Shown: positions 1-5,699 of the stretch, in pieces
Layout: each line of letters starts with the position of its first letter
How positions within the stretch are numbered: position 1 is the first letter of the stretch
Made by a program: the position numbers and the translations under genes
The notes under the pieces: generated by a model
Databases searched by the model: none
What the model saw: the letters and a program-made list of their open reading frames with translations, nothing else
Told to the model about the DNA's origin: nothing
NCBI GenBank assembly: GCA_964450355.1
Contig: CAYVDH010000146.1
Coordinates: 1-9,198, forward strand
From: CAYVDH01 sp964450355
GTDB taxonomy: Bacteria > Bacteroidota > Bacteroidia > NS11-12g > UBA955
DNA length: 9,198 bases
Reading direction: 5' to 3'

Positions 1-635
1 TGAAATTTAAAATTATTACAATAAAAATTTTAATCATTTCTTTATACTTGGGATGTAAAGACGAACGTACACCAGAAATAAGAAATATTTCACAAGAGAT
101 AAAAGATTGGATGTTTTTTGATACTGGCACTTGGTGGTTATATCAAAATGTGCAAACAGGAGAATTGGATAGCCAATATGTAACTAATTCAAATATTTTT
201 TATTTAGAATCTGAAAATATTAAAGGGCAAGAATATTATAAAGAACAAAGTGCAAAGATTTTAACTAATTCTAATTTGTCTTTTTTGATAACTACAGATT
301 ATGTATTAAAAGAAAACAATAAAGGCACTGAAGGTAGCTATACTTTTATATATTTTACTCCAAACAACAAACCACTTACAGTTGGAGAAAGAAGAAGTTC
401 ATGTGCTGGAGGAAATGGTTTTATTGAAATGACTTCAATACAAGAAAACTTTACCTTAGACAATGTGTATTATAATACAAAGATTACAGTATTTGACAAC
501 AAAGATTGTACTGAACATGGAGATTCTATTCAATATCAATTATTCAAAGGTGTAGGAATCATCAATAAAAAGAATTTAACAAAAAATGAAGAATGGAAAC
601 TCATTAAATACCACATTAAGTTGAATAAAAATTAA
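1..635 (+). CDS. Small predicted lipoprotein, array copy 1 (start codon cut by one base)
   Basis: I do not recognise a named family; function unknown. The frame is open from base 3 and the codon covering bases 0-2 ends in TG, so the true start is almost certainly an ATG whose A lies one base outside the window, giving 211 aa. The internal TTG at 48 is not a credible start: it is the codon just before Gly-Cys of the signal peptide. The N-terminus (Lys-rich start, Ile/Leu-rich core, then YLGC) is a type II signal peptide with the lipidated Cys at residue 19. The following KDE resembles the acidic surface-export signal described for Bacteroidota lipoproteins, so an outer-membrane, possibly surface, location is inferred. 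Residues 31-48 (SQEIKD..FF....WWLY) and the C-terminal GVGIINK......EWKLIKY match the three other copies downstream. The copies lie head to tail on the same strand. Confidence 0.8.
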   Translation, partial: KFKIITIKILIISLYLGCKDERTPEIRNISQEIKDWMFFDTGTWWLYQNVQTGELDSQYVTNSNIFYLESENIKGQEYYKEQSAKILTNSNLSFLITTDYVLKENNKGTEGSYTFIYFTPNNKPLTVGERRSSCAGGNGFIEMTSIQENFTLDNVYYNTKITVFDNKDCTEHGDSIQYQLFKGVGIINKKNLTKNEEWKLIKYHIKLNKN

Positions 636-657
636 TTTTTTCATTTAAAAATTTAGC

Positions 658-665
658 TATATTTG
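658..665 (+). promoter_or_regulatory. Candidate Bacteroidota -7 box upstream of copy 2
   Basis: TATATTTG matches the TAnnTTTG consensus of the Bacteroidota housekeeping sigma factor exactly. It lies 25 bp before the presumed start position of copy 2 at 691. No TTG is found at the usual 17-23 bp upstream, so this is a half-match in an AT-rich stretch. Confidence 0.35.
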
Positions 666-690
666 ACTAAATAATAATACTTAAATTATA

Positions 691-1344
691 ACGAACAAAC
701 ATATCAAATTTCATTTTTTTGCTTTTTTTATAACACTATTTTACAGTAGTAGTTGTAAAGAACATAAATATCCAACTTATCTTATAGATCAAGAAACCAG
801 AGATTATTGTGTATTTAAAGATAGTACTTGGTGGATATACCAAGAAATTAATACAAAAGAAATAGATACCCACACAATAATTTCATTAAGTCAAACTATT
901 AAAGAATCAAAAAAATTTGGAGGAAATTTTGAACAAATTACATCTCTATACAAACGTTCTAAAGTTGGTAATTATTTTTTTAATTCTACTTTAAATGCCG
1001 ACAAAGGAGACAATAAAGGATTGATTGCTAAAAGAAATGATATTTATACTCCACCTCCACATCCATTCTCTTGTAATTACTTTAGTATTAAAAACAACTT
1101 GAATATTGATTCTATTGTTAATATTTCAGGTGACACAGTTAAGTACCTAAAATATTTACCTCATTATTTTCTTACTTCAACCAATTTAACATTTAATGAA
1201 GTTAAAGTATTTCAAAACAATATACCATTTGAAATTGATTTTTTCCCAAAGTGTACCTATTGGGCAAAAAATATTGGCATCATTCGTAGAGAAATGTTTG
1301 ACGGTAAAATTTGGGAATTAAAAAAATTCAAAATAAAACAATAA
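691..1344 (+). CDS. Small predicted lipoprotein, array copy 2, with ACG in place of ATG
   Basis: Function unknown. The frame is open from 685 to the TAA at 1342-1344. Aligned with its neighbours, the protein should begin at 691, where the codon is ACG. With that codon read as Met it is 217 aa and has a normal lipoprotein signal segment: NKHIK, a Phe-rich core, then YSSSC with Cys22, the same place as in copy 3. Residues after it carry the family motif (D.TWWIY, then EID), and the C-terminus has YWAKNIGIIRR followed by WELKKFKIKQ. The TTG at 1021 would remove the signal peptide and the WWIY motif and is not a likely start. Either translation starts at ACG or ATT (685), or a point mutation has silenced the gene, or the base is a sequencing error. 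The rest of the frame shows no damage, so any loss is recent. Confidence 0.6.
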   Translation, partial: TNKHIKFHFFAFFITLFYSSSCKEHKYPTYLIDQETRDYCVFKDSTWWIYQEINTKEIDTHTIISLSQTIKESKKFGGNFEQITSLYKRSKVGNYFFNSTLNADKGDNKGLIAKRNDIYTPPPHPFSCNYFSIKNNLNIDSIVNISGDTVKYLKYLPHYFLTSTNLTFNEVKVFQNNIPFEIDFFPKCTYWAKNIGIIRREMFDGKIWELKKFKIKQ

Positions 1345-1434
1345 AATTTTCTAAAACCCAAAAAGTAATTTTTAAAATCTCAAAAAAAATATTATATTCT
1401 TATACAATCATGACATTCCCTAATTGATTTACCA

Positions 1435-2103
1435 ATGAAAAACTCCATATTTAAAATTCTTTCTTTATTGTTTATTAATCTATTAATTTATAATAGCTGC
1501 AATGAAGAAAAAAAAGAGACAATTTGTACTGATGTAAATACATTAAAGATACCACAAGAAATAAAAGATCGTTTTTTCTTTAAGGATAGTAGCTATTGGA
1601 TATACAGAGACTCAATAAGTGGTGAAATTGACAGTTGTTGGATCTCAAATTCTTGGCAAAGTATATCTAATGCTGAAAAAACAAGTCCTAATTCAAAAGG
1701 TAAATGTTTTGAGGGGATATCCTATGAGTTAAATTCATTATATACAAATAAACATCAAATTTTCATAAACCCTTTTTTTTCAGATTTAAGTACTCCATTC
1801 GAAAATGAATCATTTCAAATAATTTATTCAGGTAAGTATAATAATAATAGAATTTCCTTTACCAGAATATCATACATTGGCTTAAAGTTAGACACTTTTA
1901 ATTTTGAGGGGGGGGAGATTTCTAAATTGAATATCGTAAGTGTTAAAAATGTAACTTATTCTGACATTGTGTATTTAAATTACGCATTACCAAGTATAGA
2001 TATTTTTAAAAGAATATATTATGCTAATAAAGTTGGTATTATAAAGTATGAAGATAATAAAGGCAGAGTATGGGAATTAATTAGAAATAAAATAAAACAA
2101 TAA
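1435..2103 (+). CDS. Small predicted lipoprotein, array copy 3
   Basis: A 222-aa family member of unknown function with a clear ATG start. The signal segment has Lys2, a Leu/Ile core and Cys22 preceded by IYNS. The lipobox is weak by E. coli rules, but the Cys position is shared by all copies. NEEKKE after the Cys is acidic and fits Bacteroidota surface lipoproteins. The N-terminal motif reads IPQEIKDRFFFKDSSYWIYR and then GEID. The C-terminus reads YYANKVGIIKY, then WELIRNKIKQ, nearly the same ending as copy 2. The gene lies 90 bp after copy 2, and that gap contains nothing I can assign. A G8 run sits at codons 158-161 and would truncate the protein to about 163 residues if it changed by one base in either direction. 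Confidence 0.75.
   Translation: MKNSIFKILSLLFINLLIYNSCNEEKKETICTDVNTLKIPQEIKDRFFFKDSSYWIYRDSISGEIDSCWISNSWQSISNAEKTSPNSKGKCFEGISYELNSLYTNKHQIFINPFFSDLSTPFENESFQIIYSGKYNNNRISFTRISYIGLKLDTFNFEGGEISKLNIVSVKNVTYSDIVYLNYALPSIDIFKRIYYANKVGIIKYEDNKGRVWELIRNKIKQ
1908..1915 (+). repeat. G8 homopolymer inside copy 3
   Basis: Eight consecutive G residues occur in a coding sequence otherwise very poor in G and C, encoding part of Glu-Gly-Gly-Glu. One G fewer brings TGA into frame at 1928-1930. One G more brings TAA into frame a few codons on. Poly-G tracts of this length are typical slipped-strand sites, though variability here is inferred from sequence alone. Confidence 0.6.
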
Positions 2104-2110
2104 ATTAAAA

Positions 2111-2290
2111 ATGATATCTCAAGATTCATTCAATGGAATTTGTATAAAAAGGTCATTCAATTTAACCCCATCATTTTGTACAGATATGTTTCCTATCAAA
2201 ACTACATGGCAAAGAAACATTGGTATAACTGAAATGACATATCCAAATGGCGATTCTTTAGTATTAAAAAGTTATAATGTAATACAATAA
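2111..2290 (+). pseudogene. C-terminal remnant of a fifth lipoprotein paralog
   Basis: A 59-codon open frame (ATG at 2111, TAA at 2288-2290) begins 7 bp after the stop of copy 3. Its last half reads FPIKTTWQRNIGITEM, then LVLKSYNVIQ and stop. This lines up with the C-terminus of copy 2 (FPKCTYWAKNIGIIRR ... WELKKFKIKQ) and ends at the same place. It has no signal peptide and no N-terminal WIY motif, so about three quarters of the gene is missing. Most likely a deletion or unequal crossover joined the tail of one copy to the end of copy 3. Whether the fragment is translated is unknown; I see no ribosome binding site. Confidence 0.65.
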
Positions 2291-2315
2291 AAAATGAAAT
2301 TTTAAAATTATGATT

Positions 2316-2984
2316 ATGAAAAAACACTTATTAAAACTTTCCCTTTATTTTATTGTTTTATTACTTGTTAATGGAAGCAGTTGTAAAAAACAATGTCAAT
2401 GTGGAAACAATTATAAAAAAATACCTGAAAGTACGAAAGAGTGGTTTTGGTTTAGCAATGGCAGTTCTTGGATTTATCGTCTTGCGGAAGACCCCACCGT
2501 TTTTGATACAATAACAATAACTAGAGCGGGAGATCAATATTCTAACAAATTTTGCAGTAATGAATTTTCACCAGCAATTCAATGTAGTGAGGTCTTAACG
2601 ATTATTTATAAACACAGCAATGCTAAATACTTCCCCAAGTATAATGTAGATACATTAAATGGAGATTTAGAGATTAGTCATATATATTCACCTCACGGAG
2701 GAGGTCAATTTATTTCAATTGATAGAAATGGAAATGAAGGTATAATTGTAGGTTTCCCATTAAATAAAGGGGAGAATTACGATAGATACACATTAGTAGA
2801 CACATTTTCTAATTATTCTTTACTAGGAAATGATTACTCAAATGTAGTTTATTCTGCTGAAGTTGATAATACTGGAATACCTAATGGCGCAATGGTTTGG
2901 TATGCCAAAAACATAGGGCTTCTGAAAATTAAAAGCATTTTTCCCAAAGTAAGTACTTGGGAACTAGTTAAATATAACCATTAA
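2316..2984 (+). CDS. Small predicted lipoprotein, array copy 4
   Basis: Unknown function, 222 aa from ATG 2316. An in-frame ATG at 2310 would add two residues; 2316 gives the more usual MKKH start. The signal segment is KKHLLKL, a Leu/Val/Ile core, then NGSSC with Cys23, followed by a Cys-rich KKQCQCG not seen in the other copies. The family motif reads IPESTKEWFWF.....SWIYR. The C-terminus reads WYAKNIGLLK, then STWELVKYNH. This copy is the most divergent: the GEID after the WIY motif is replaced by VFDT, and a Gly/His-rich stretch (SPHGGGQF) occurs mid-protein. It follows the paralog fragment by about 25 bp and is the last member of the array. Confidence 0.75.
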   Translation: MKKHLLKLSLYFIVLLLVNGSSCKKQCQCGNNYKKIPESTKEWFWFSNGSSWIYRLAEDPTVFDTITITRAGDQYSNKFCSNEFSPAIQCSEVLTIIYKHSNAKYFPKYNVDTLNGDLEISHIYSPHGGGQFISIDRNGNEGIIVGFPLNKGENYDRYTLVDTFSNYSLLGNDYSNVVYSAEVDNTGIPNGAMVWYAKNIGLLKIKSIFPKVSTWELVKYNH

Positions 2985-3001
2985 ACCATAACATTAACCA
3001 A

Positions 3002-3065
3002 ATAAAACCATGGATAATTTTTCCATATCACAAAATATAATCACTATTTAATTAAATGGTTTTAT
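3002..3065. repeat. 10-bp inverted repeat after the lipoprotein array
   Basis: ATAAAACCAT (3002-3011) and ATGGTTTTAT (3056-3065) are exact reverse complements 44 bp apart. A smaller hairpin, ATGGA/TCCAT (3010-3014 with 3022-3026), overlaps the left arm. It begins 17 bp after the copy 4 stop and could stabilise or end the transcript, but the following sequence is not a clean T-run, so a terminator is only a guess. Confidence 0.35.
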
Positions 3066-3213
3066 ACTCTTAATTTTTAAACATTTGTATGTACAAGATT
3101 AATATTAAAATTGACCATCACTTGTTCTACAATTTACAAACTCCTTTAAGTGGTAACAACTTCTTGTTAGATGTAACCAACAGCATGTATTACAACATTA
3201 AAAACTTATATCC

Positions 3214-3406
3214 TTTATCATAGCCCACGGTTTCAACCGTGGGTTATAGAAATTGTAAACATTCACATTGAATTAAAATTCAAATATCACCAACAACACC
3301 TACTCCTACTCAGGCGACAGCGCAGCCCGAGACCGATGGCTGACCCAAAGGGGCAGGTGCAAAGCACGGGAGCGAAGCGGACCCAAAAGGGCGAGGAAAT
3401 GCTGCC
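3214..3406. repeat. Composite repeat, copy 1 (palindrome + spacer + GC-rich module)
   Basis: Homology with copy 2 at 5022-5191 starts at TTTATCATAG and ends at AAATGCTGCC. The parts are a palindrome (3220-3247), an AT-rich spacer starting ATTGTAAACATT and diverging later, and a GC-rich module (3303-3406) starting CTCCTACTCAGGC. The module has several short stems: GTGC-AAA-GCAC, CCC-AAAA-GGG and an outer CAGC/GCTG pairing. Copy 1 carries 24 bases more than copy 2, made by an internal duplication: GACCCAAAGGGGC and GACCCAAAAGGGC both occur here. The module ends 27 bp before the promoter-like elements of the next gene. Open frames across it are by-products of its composition. Confidence 0.8.
3220..3247. 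repeat. REP-like palindrome, copy 1
   Basis: A 28-nt hairpin with a 13-bp stem (one G:T pair) and a 2-nt loop TC; the core is CCCACGGTT-TC-AACCGTGGG. The copy at 5028-5055 is identical over all 28 nt. Short GC-rich palindromes of this kind in intergenic DNA are typical of REP sequences mobilised by RAYT (REP-associated tyrosine) transposases. No such gene lies in this window, so the link is inference. Confidence 0.75.
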
Positions 3407-3426
3407 CTAAAAATGAAGTAAAATTT

Positions 3427-3460
3427 TTGCAGTTTGTTTTTGAAAATTAATGTATCTTTG
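3427..3460 (+). promoter_or_regulatory. Promoter of the MORN-like gene
   Basis: TATCTTTG at 3453-3460 is an exact match to the Bacteroidota -7 consensus TAnnTTTG. A TTG at 3427-3429 gives a 23-bp spacer, within the known 17-23 bp range; TTTG at 3433-3436 gives 16 bp. The start codon follows 24 bp after the -7 box. This is the best promoter in the window. Confidence 0.55.
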
Positions 3461-3484
3461 TGTATCTTAGCTGATTGTAAATAA

Positions 3485-4969
3485 ATGAATTTCATGAAAC
3501 CAATTGTATTTTTCTTCACCTTATTGTTAACATCTATGCCAATGTTAGCTCAAAATGACTCTACAAATATTTATAAAAAATTAAAAACAATAAAAATGTA
3601 TTCTGTGAGTCTAAATTACCTTAAGGATGAATATGGAGAACAATACACTGTAAACAACAAAGAAGTAACAAAAAAAATATATGAGAAATACAAAGACAAC
3701 TTTGAGGACTTTGAAAACTGTTGCCCTTGCCTATTAAAATATTACAACGAAAACGACACTTTGTTAAATGAAATGGTTTCGTGTTCAGATTGTGGTGTTG
3801 GGTACTTTAAAGTCTATTTTTCTAATGGGCAAGTAAAACTACATGGTCATTACAAGGAGAATACAAAACAAAATTGGGACAGCTTTCCTTGCAGTGTTCC
3901 TGATGGTGAATGGATATACTACGATAAAAATGGTGTAAAATTATATTCAGAATTTTGGGATAATGGAAATTTTATAAAACAAGTACCTGAACAACCTGAT
4001 ACGGAAATATGGGATGTAGAAGTCACTTATCAGGGCAAAAAAATTGACAGCACTTTATTACATCCTTCAGAACTAAAAGACATAATCATTACTCCAAAAT
4101 TTAAAAACTCAAATAAATCCATTGCCAATATTTCAATTGATTTTCATGTATCGGCTATAAATAGAAAATTCCTTAGTAAACATATCTCCTTAGATAGCTT
4201 AAAGCAGTTTGATTTGACCTATTTTCTTAAAGAAAACAAGTACAAGTCATTTGATGATATTTCATATCAATTAATTGTATTACACAATCAAACTCCTGTA
4301 AAACAAAGTAGTTTATTGATAAAAAATGATTTGCCATGGTCAATAGACACAGTGAAAACACCTGAATATACCGTTGATTCAATTATTCCTATGTATTACT
4401 TTTATTTAGTTAACTCCATGGATACGACTAAAGAAGTGTTTCTGAATGACAGAAATTTTTACACTATAAATTTCAATGGCGTTGATTCGAAGACAAGTTA
4501 CCTTAAAAATTCCCTCCATGGCAACATATTGGAATTGAAAAAAACATCTTTATTATTTAGTTACTCTACCGAACACATATACTCTGTAGCTAAGGATGGA
4601 TATTATTCCATAAACAAAATTCATTTACCATATAATGATTATTTAAAAAAATCCATCCCGTTAAATCAATTAAATCACATTAATTACACGAGTCCATCAA
4701 GATTGTTTTTTACTAATTTGGGCTACACCATAACTGCTATGTCGGCATTAACAACCCTTGTAGTAGCCCCATTGGTTAGTATAAATTACAGAAATTTTGA
4801 TTTCAATAAAGACAGATACTACAAAGTAGCTTCAGGAGGTTTAATAGGACTTACACTTGGCATACCCTTGTCATTGATTAATAGTTCAAAAACATATAAA
4901 CTAAATTATTCAAACAATGAAAAAAGAAGTGATTATTGGTACATCAAATCTGAATTAATCAACTATTAA
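3485..4969 (+). CDS. Secreted protein with MORN/YwqK-like repeat region and C-terminal hydrophobic segments
   Basis: 494 aa, specific function unknown. The N-terminus (FMKPIVFFFTLLLTS... MLAQ) is a signal peptide; ATG 3485 and ATG 3494 are both possible starts and the second gives a more standard MKP start. A Cys-rich segment follows: CCPC at residues 79-82 and CSDC at 100-103, possibly two CxxC-type pairs binding metal or forming disulfides. Residues about 108-158 hold two MORN/YwqK-type units: YFSNGQVKLHGHYKE, then DGEWIYYDKNGVKLYSEFWD. Such units are common in Bacteroidota surface proteins and in the so-called YwqK antitoxin family, but toxin-antitoxin function does not follow from them. 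The middle (about 170-400) is unassigned and probably beta-rich. Two hydrophobic segments near residues 411-432 and 452-470 suggest membrane attachment. The gene stands alone, with its own promoter, between two copies of the composite repeat. Confidence 0.8.
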   Translation: MNFMKPIVFFFTLLLTSMPMLAQNDSTNIYKKLKTIKMYSVSLNYLKDEYGEQYTVNNKEVTKKIYEKYKDNFEDFENCCPCLLKYYNENDTLLNEMVSCSDCGVGYFKVYFSNGQVKLHGHYKENTKQNWDSFPCSVPDGEWIYYDKNGVKLYSEFWDNGNFIKQVPEQPDTEIWDVEVTYQGKKIDSTLLHPSELKDIIITPKFKNSNKSIANISIDFHVSAINRKFLSKHISLDSLKQFDLTYFLKENKYKSFDDISYQLIVLHNQTPVKQSSLLIKNDLPWSIDTVKTPEYTVDSIIPMYYFYLVNSMDTTKEVFLNDRNFYTINFNGVDSKTSYLKNSLHGNILELKKTSLLFSYSTEHIYSVAKDGYYSINKIHLPYNDYLKKSIPLNQLNHINYTSPSRLFFTNLGYTITAMSALTTLVVAPLVSINYRNFDFNKDRYYKVASGGLIGLTLGIPLSLINSSKTYKLNYSNNEKRSDYWYIKSELINY

Positions 4970-5021
4970 TATGATTATAATTAAACTTTATTCATCGTAT
5001 TGTAACTTGTAACTTAAATCG

Positions 5022-5191
5022 TTTATCATAGCCCACGGTTTCAACCGTGGGTTATAGAGATTGTAAACATTTGCATTGCATTATAATTGAAATAACCACC
5101 GTAAAAACCCTCTCCTACTCAGGCAACAGCGCAGCCCGAGAGTGCGAAGCACGGGAGCGAAGCGGACCCAAAAGGGCGAGGAAATGCTGCC
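5022..5191. repeat. Composite repeat, copy 2
   Basis: Same orientation and order of parts as the copy at 3214-3406: palindrome (5028-5055), AT-rich spacer and GC-rich module (5112-5191). The module is 80 nt against 104 nt in copy 1 because it lacks the duplicated GACCCAAA-type unit. It keeps the small stem GTGC-GAA-GCAC, with loop GAA instead of AAA, and the AGCGAAGCGGACCC block. The GC-rich part stands out strongly from its AT-rich surroundings. It begins 53 bp after the stop of the MORN-like gene. Confidence 0.8.
5028..5055. repeat. REP-like palindrome, copy 2
   Basis: Identical to the 28-nt palindrome at 3220-3247, with core CCCACGGTT-TC-AACCGTGGG. It lies 58 bp after the MORN-like gene and could serve as a transcript-end hairpin, though no T-run follows. 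Confidence 0.75.
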
Positions 5192-5341
5192 ATCTTGTAA
5201 TTATCTTTCTAAATAAAAATTAATTTGATAATTTATCTCTCAACTATTTCATAGAATTACTAACTAAAAACAACCGAAGATTCACTAAGTTGATTTTATT
5301 AAAATAAATTGGAAATCGATTTGGTCTTAGTTTTTATTAAC

Positions 5342-5361
5342 CTGTACAATATACTGTACAA
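5342..5361. promoter_or_regulatory. Operator-like repeat upstream of nrdJ
   Basis: CTGTACAATATACTGTACAA is a direct repeat of CTGTACAA with a TATA spacer. Because TGTACA is self-complementary, the 18-nt core (5343-5360) is also an almost perfect palindrome with one mismatched pair. The centre (ACAATATACTGT) resembles the centre of NrdR boxes, the usual repressor sites of reductase genes; I count 11 of 16 matches to ACACwATATATwGTGT. The outer bases differ, there is no second box nearby, and it lies about 340 bp before the start codon. Regulator unknown. Confidence 0.35.
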
Positions 5362-5607
5362 GCATGAGTTAAAAAAAGCCTTTAGTATTGTATTATGGAA
5401 ATCAGAAATGATGACAAATTATTATTTAATTTATAAAAATAAAAATTAGGAAACTTCAATAAATTCAAGTAACTTGCTAGCATGTCAAATGACTTATCTA
5501 GTAAAATATGGCTTTCATTTTGTTTTCAACAAGTGCAGATTATGGTGCTTAAAGGGATATCCGTTTTTTGTGGAAAAGTACATTTCAGATTGTGGTTAAA
5601 CTATAAG

Positions 5608-5615
5608 TAGTTTTG
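5608..5615 (+). promoter_or_regulatory. Possible -7 box of nrdJ
   Basis: TAGTTTTG fits TAnnTTTG. The nearest TTG (5590-5592) is 15 bp upstream, shorter than usual. Transcription from here would start inside the hairpin at 5619-5645, so this site and that hairpin are unlikely to act on the same transcript. Confidence 0.3.
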
Positions 5616-5618
5616 AAG

Positions 5619-5651
5619 GACTTCTTTACTAAAAAGTGAGAAGTCATTTTT
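5619..5651 (+). terminator. Hairpin with T-run in the nrdJ leader
   Basis: GACTTCT (5619-5625) pairs with AGAAGTC (5639-5645). The stem continues through ACT/AGT, with a T:G pair and one bulged T, around an AAAA loop, and is followed by ATTTTTATTTT. It is shaped like an intrinsic terminator and lies 49 bp before the nrdJ start. It could stop read-through from upstream or act as an attenuator; no alternative antiterminator pairing was found by eye. Confidence 0.4.
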
Positions 5652-5699
5652 ATTTTAACACAACTTTAAAAACACCAACTTAACACCAATTAACAGCGT

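Larger units (their letters stand above)
2985..3484. other. 500-bp intergenic region between lipoprotein array and MORN-like gene
   Basis: It holds an inverted repeat just after copy 4 (3002-3065), composite repeat copy 1 (3214-3406) and a promoter before the next gene. A short open frame, ATG 3089 to TAG 3221-3223 (44 codons), reads like protein in places (IKIDHHLFYNLQTP) but has no signal peptide, no recognisable motif and no resemblance to the lipoproteins. It ends inside the REP-like palindrome, so I regard it as chance or as a gene remnant. Confidence 0.5.
5192..5699 (+). other. 508-bp non-coding region before nrdJ
   Basis: No gene-length frame is present. It contains an operator-like repeat (5342-5361), a possible -7 box (5608-5615) and a hairpin with a T-run (5619-5651). 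A 13-codon frame at 5395-5436 (MEIRNDDKLLFNL) is too short to call. I looked for a cobalamin riboswitch, expected for some B12-dependent reductase genes, and found no GCCACTG-type B12 box or similar conserved element. Confidence 0.5.

Noticed and set aside
2294..2330. Sequence before copy 4 resembling the start of copy 1 (ATGAAATTT, then AAAATTAT)
   Set aside because: The match is short, AT-rich and runs into an immediate stop (ATG AAA TTT TAA), so it cannot be told from chance.
3310..3519. Minus-strand open frame of 69 codons over the GC-rich repeat
   Set aside because: It is a by-product of the stop-poor GC-rich module, extends into the start of the MORN-like gene, and has no initiation context or motif.
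3220..5055. CRISPR repeats
   Set aside because: The two palindrome copies are 1.8 kb apart with a gene between them, and there is no spacer array.
3214..5191. Integron-like cassette with attC sites flanking the MORN-like gene
   Set aside because: The repeats have stems, but I found no paired RYYYAAC/GTTRRRY core sites at their ends and no integrase.
5192..5699. Cobalamin riboswitch before nrdJ
   Set aside because: No B12-box-like sequence or matching fold was seen in the leader.
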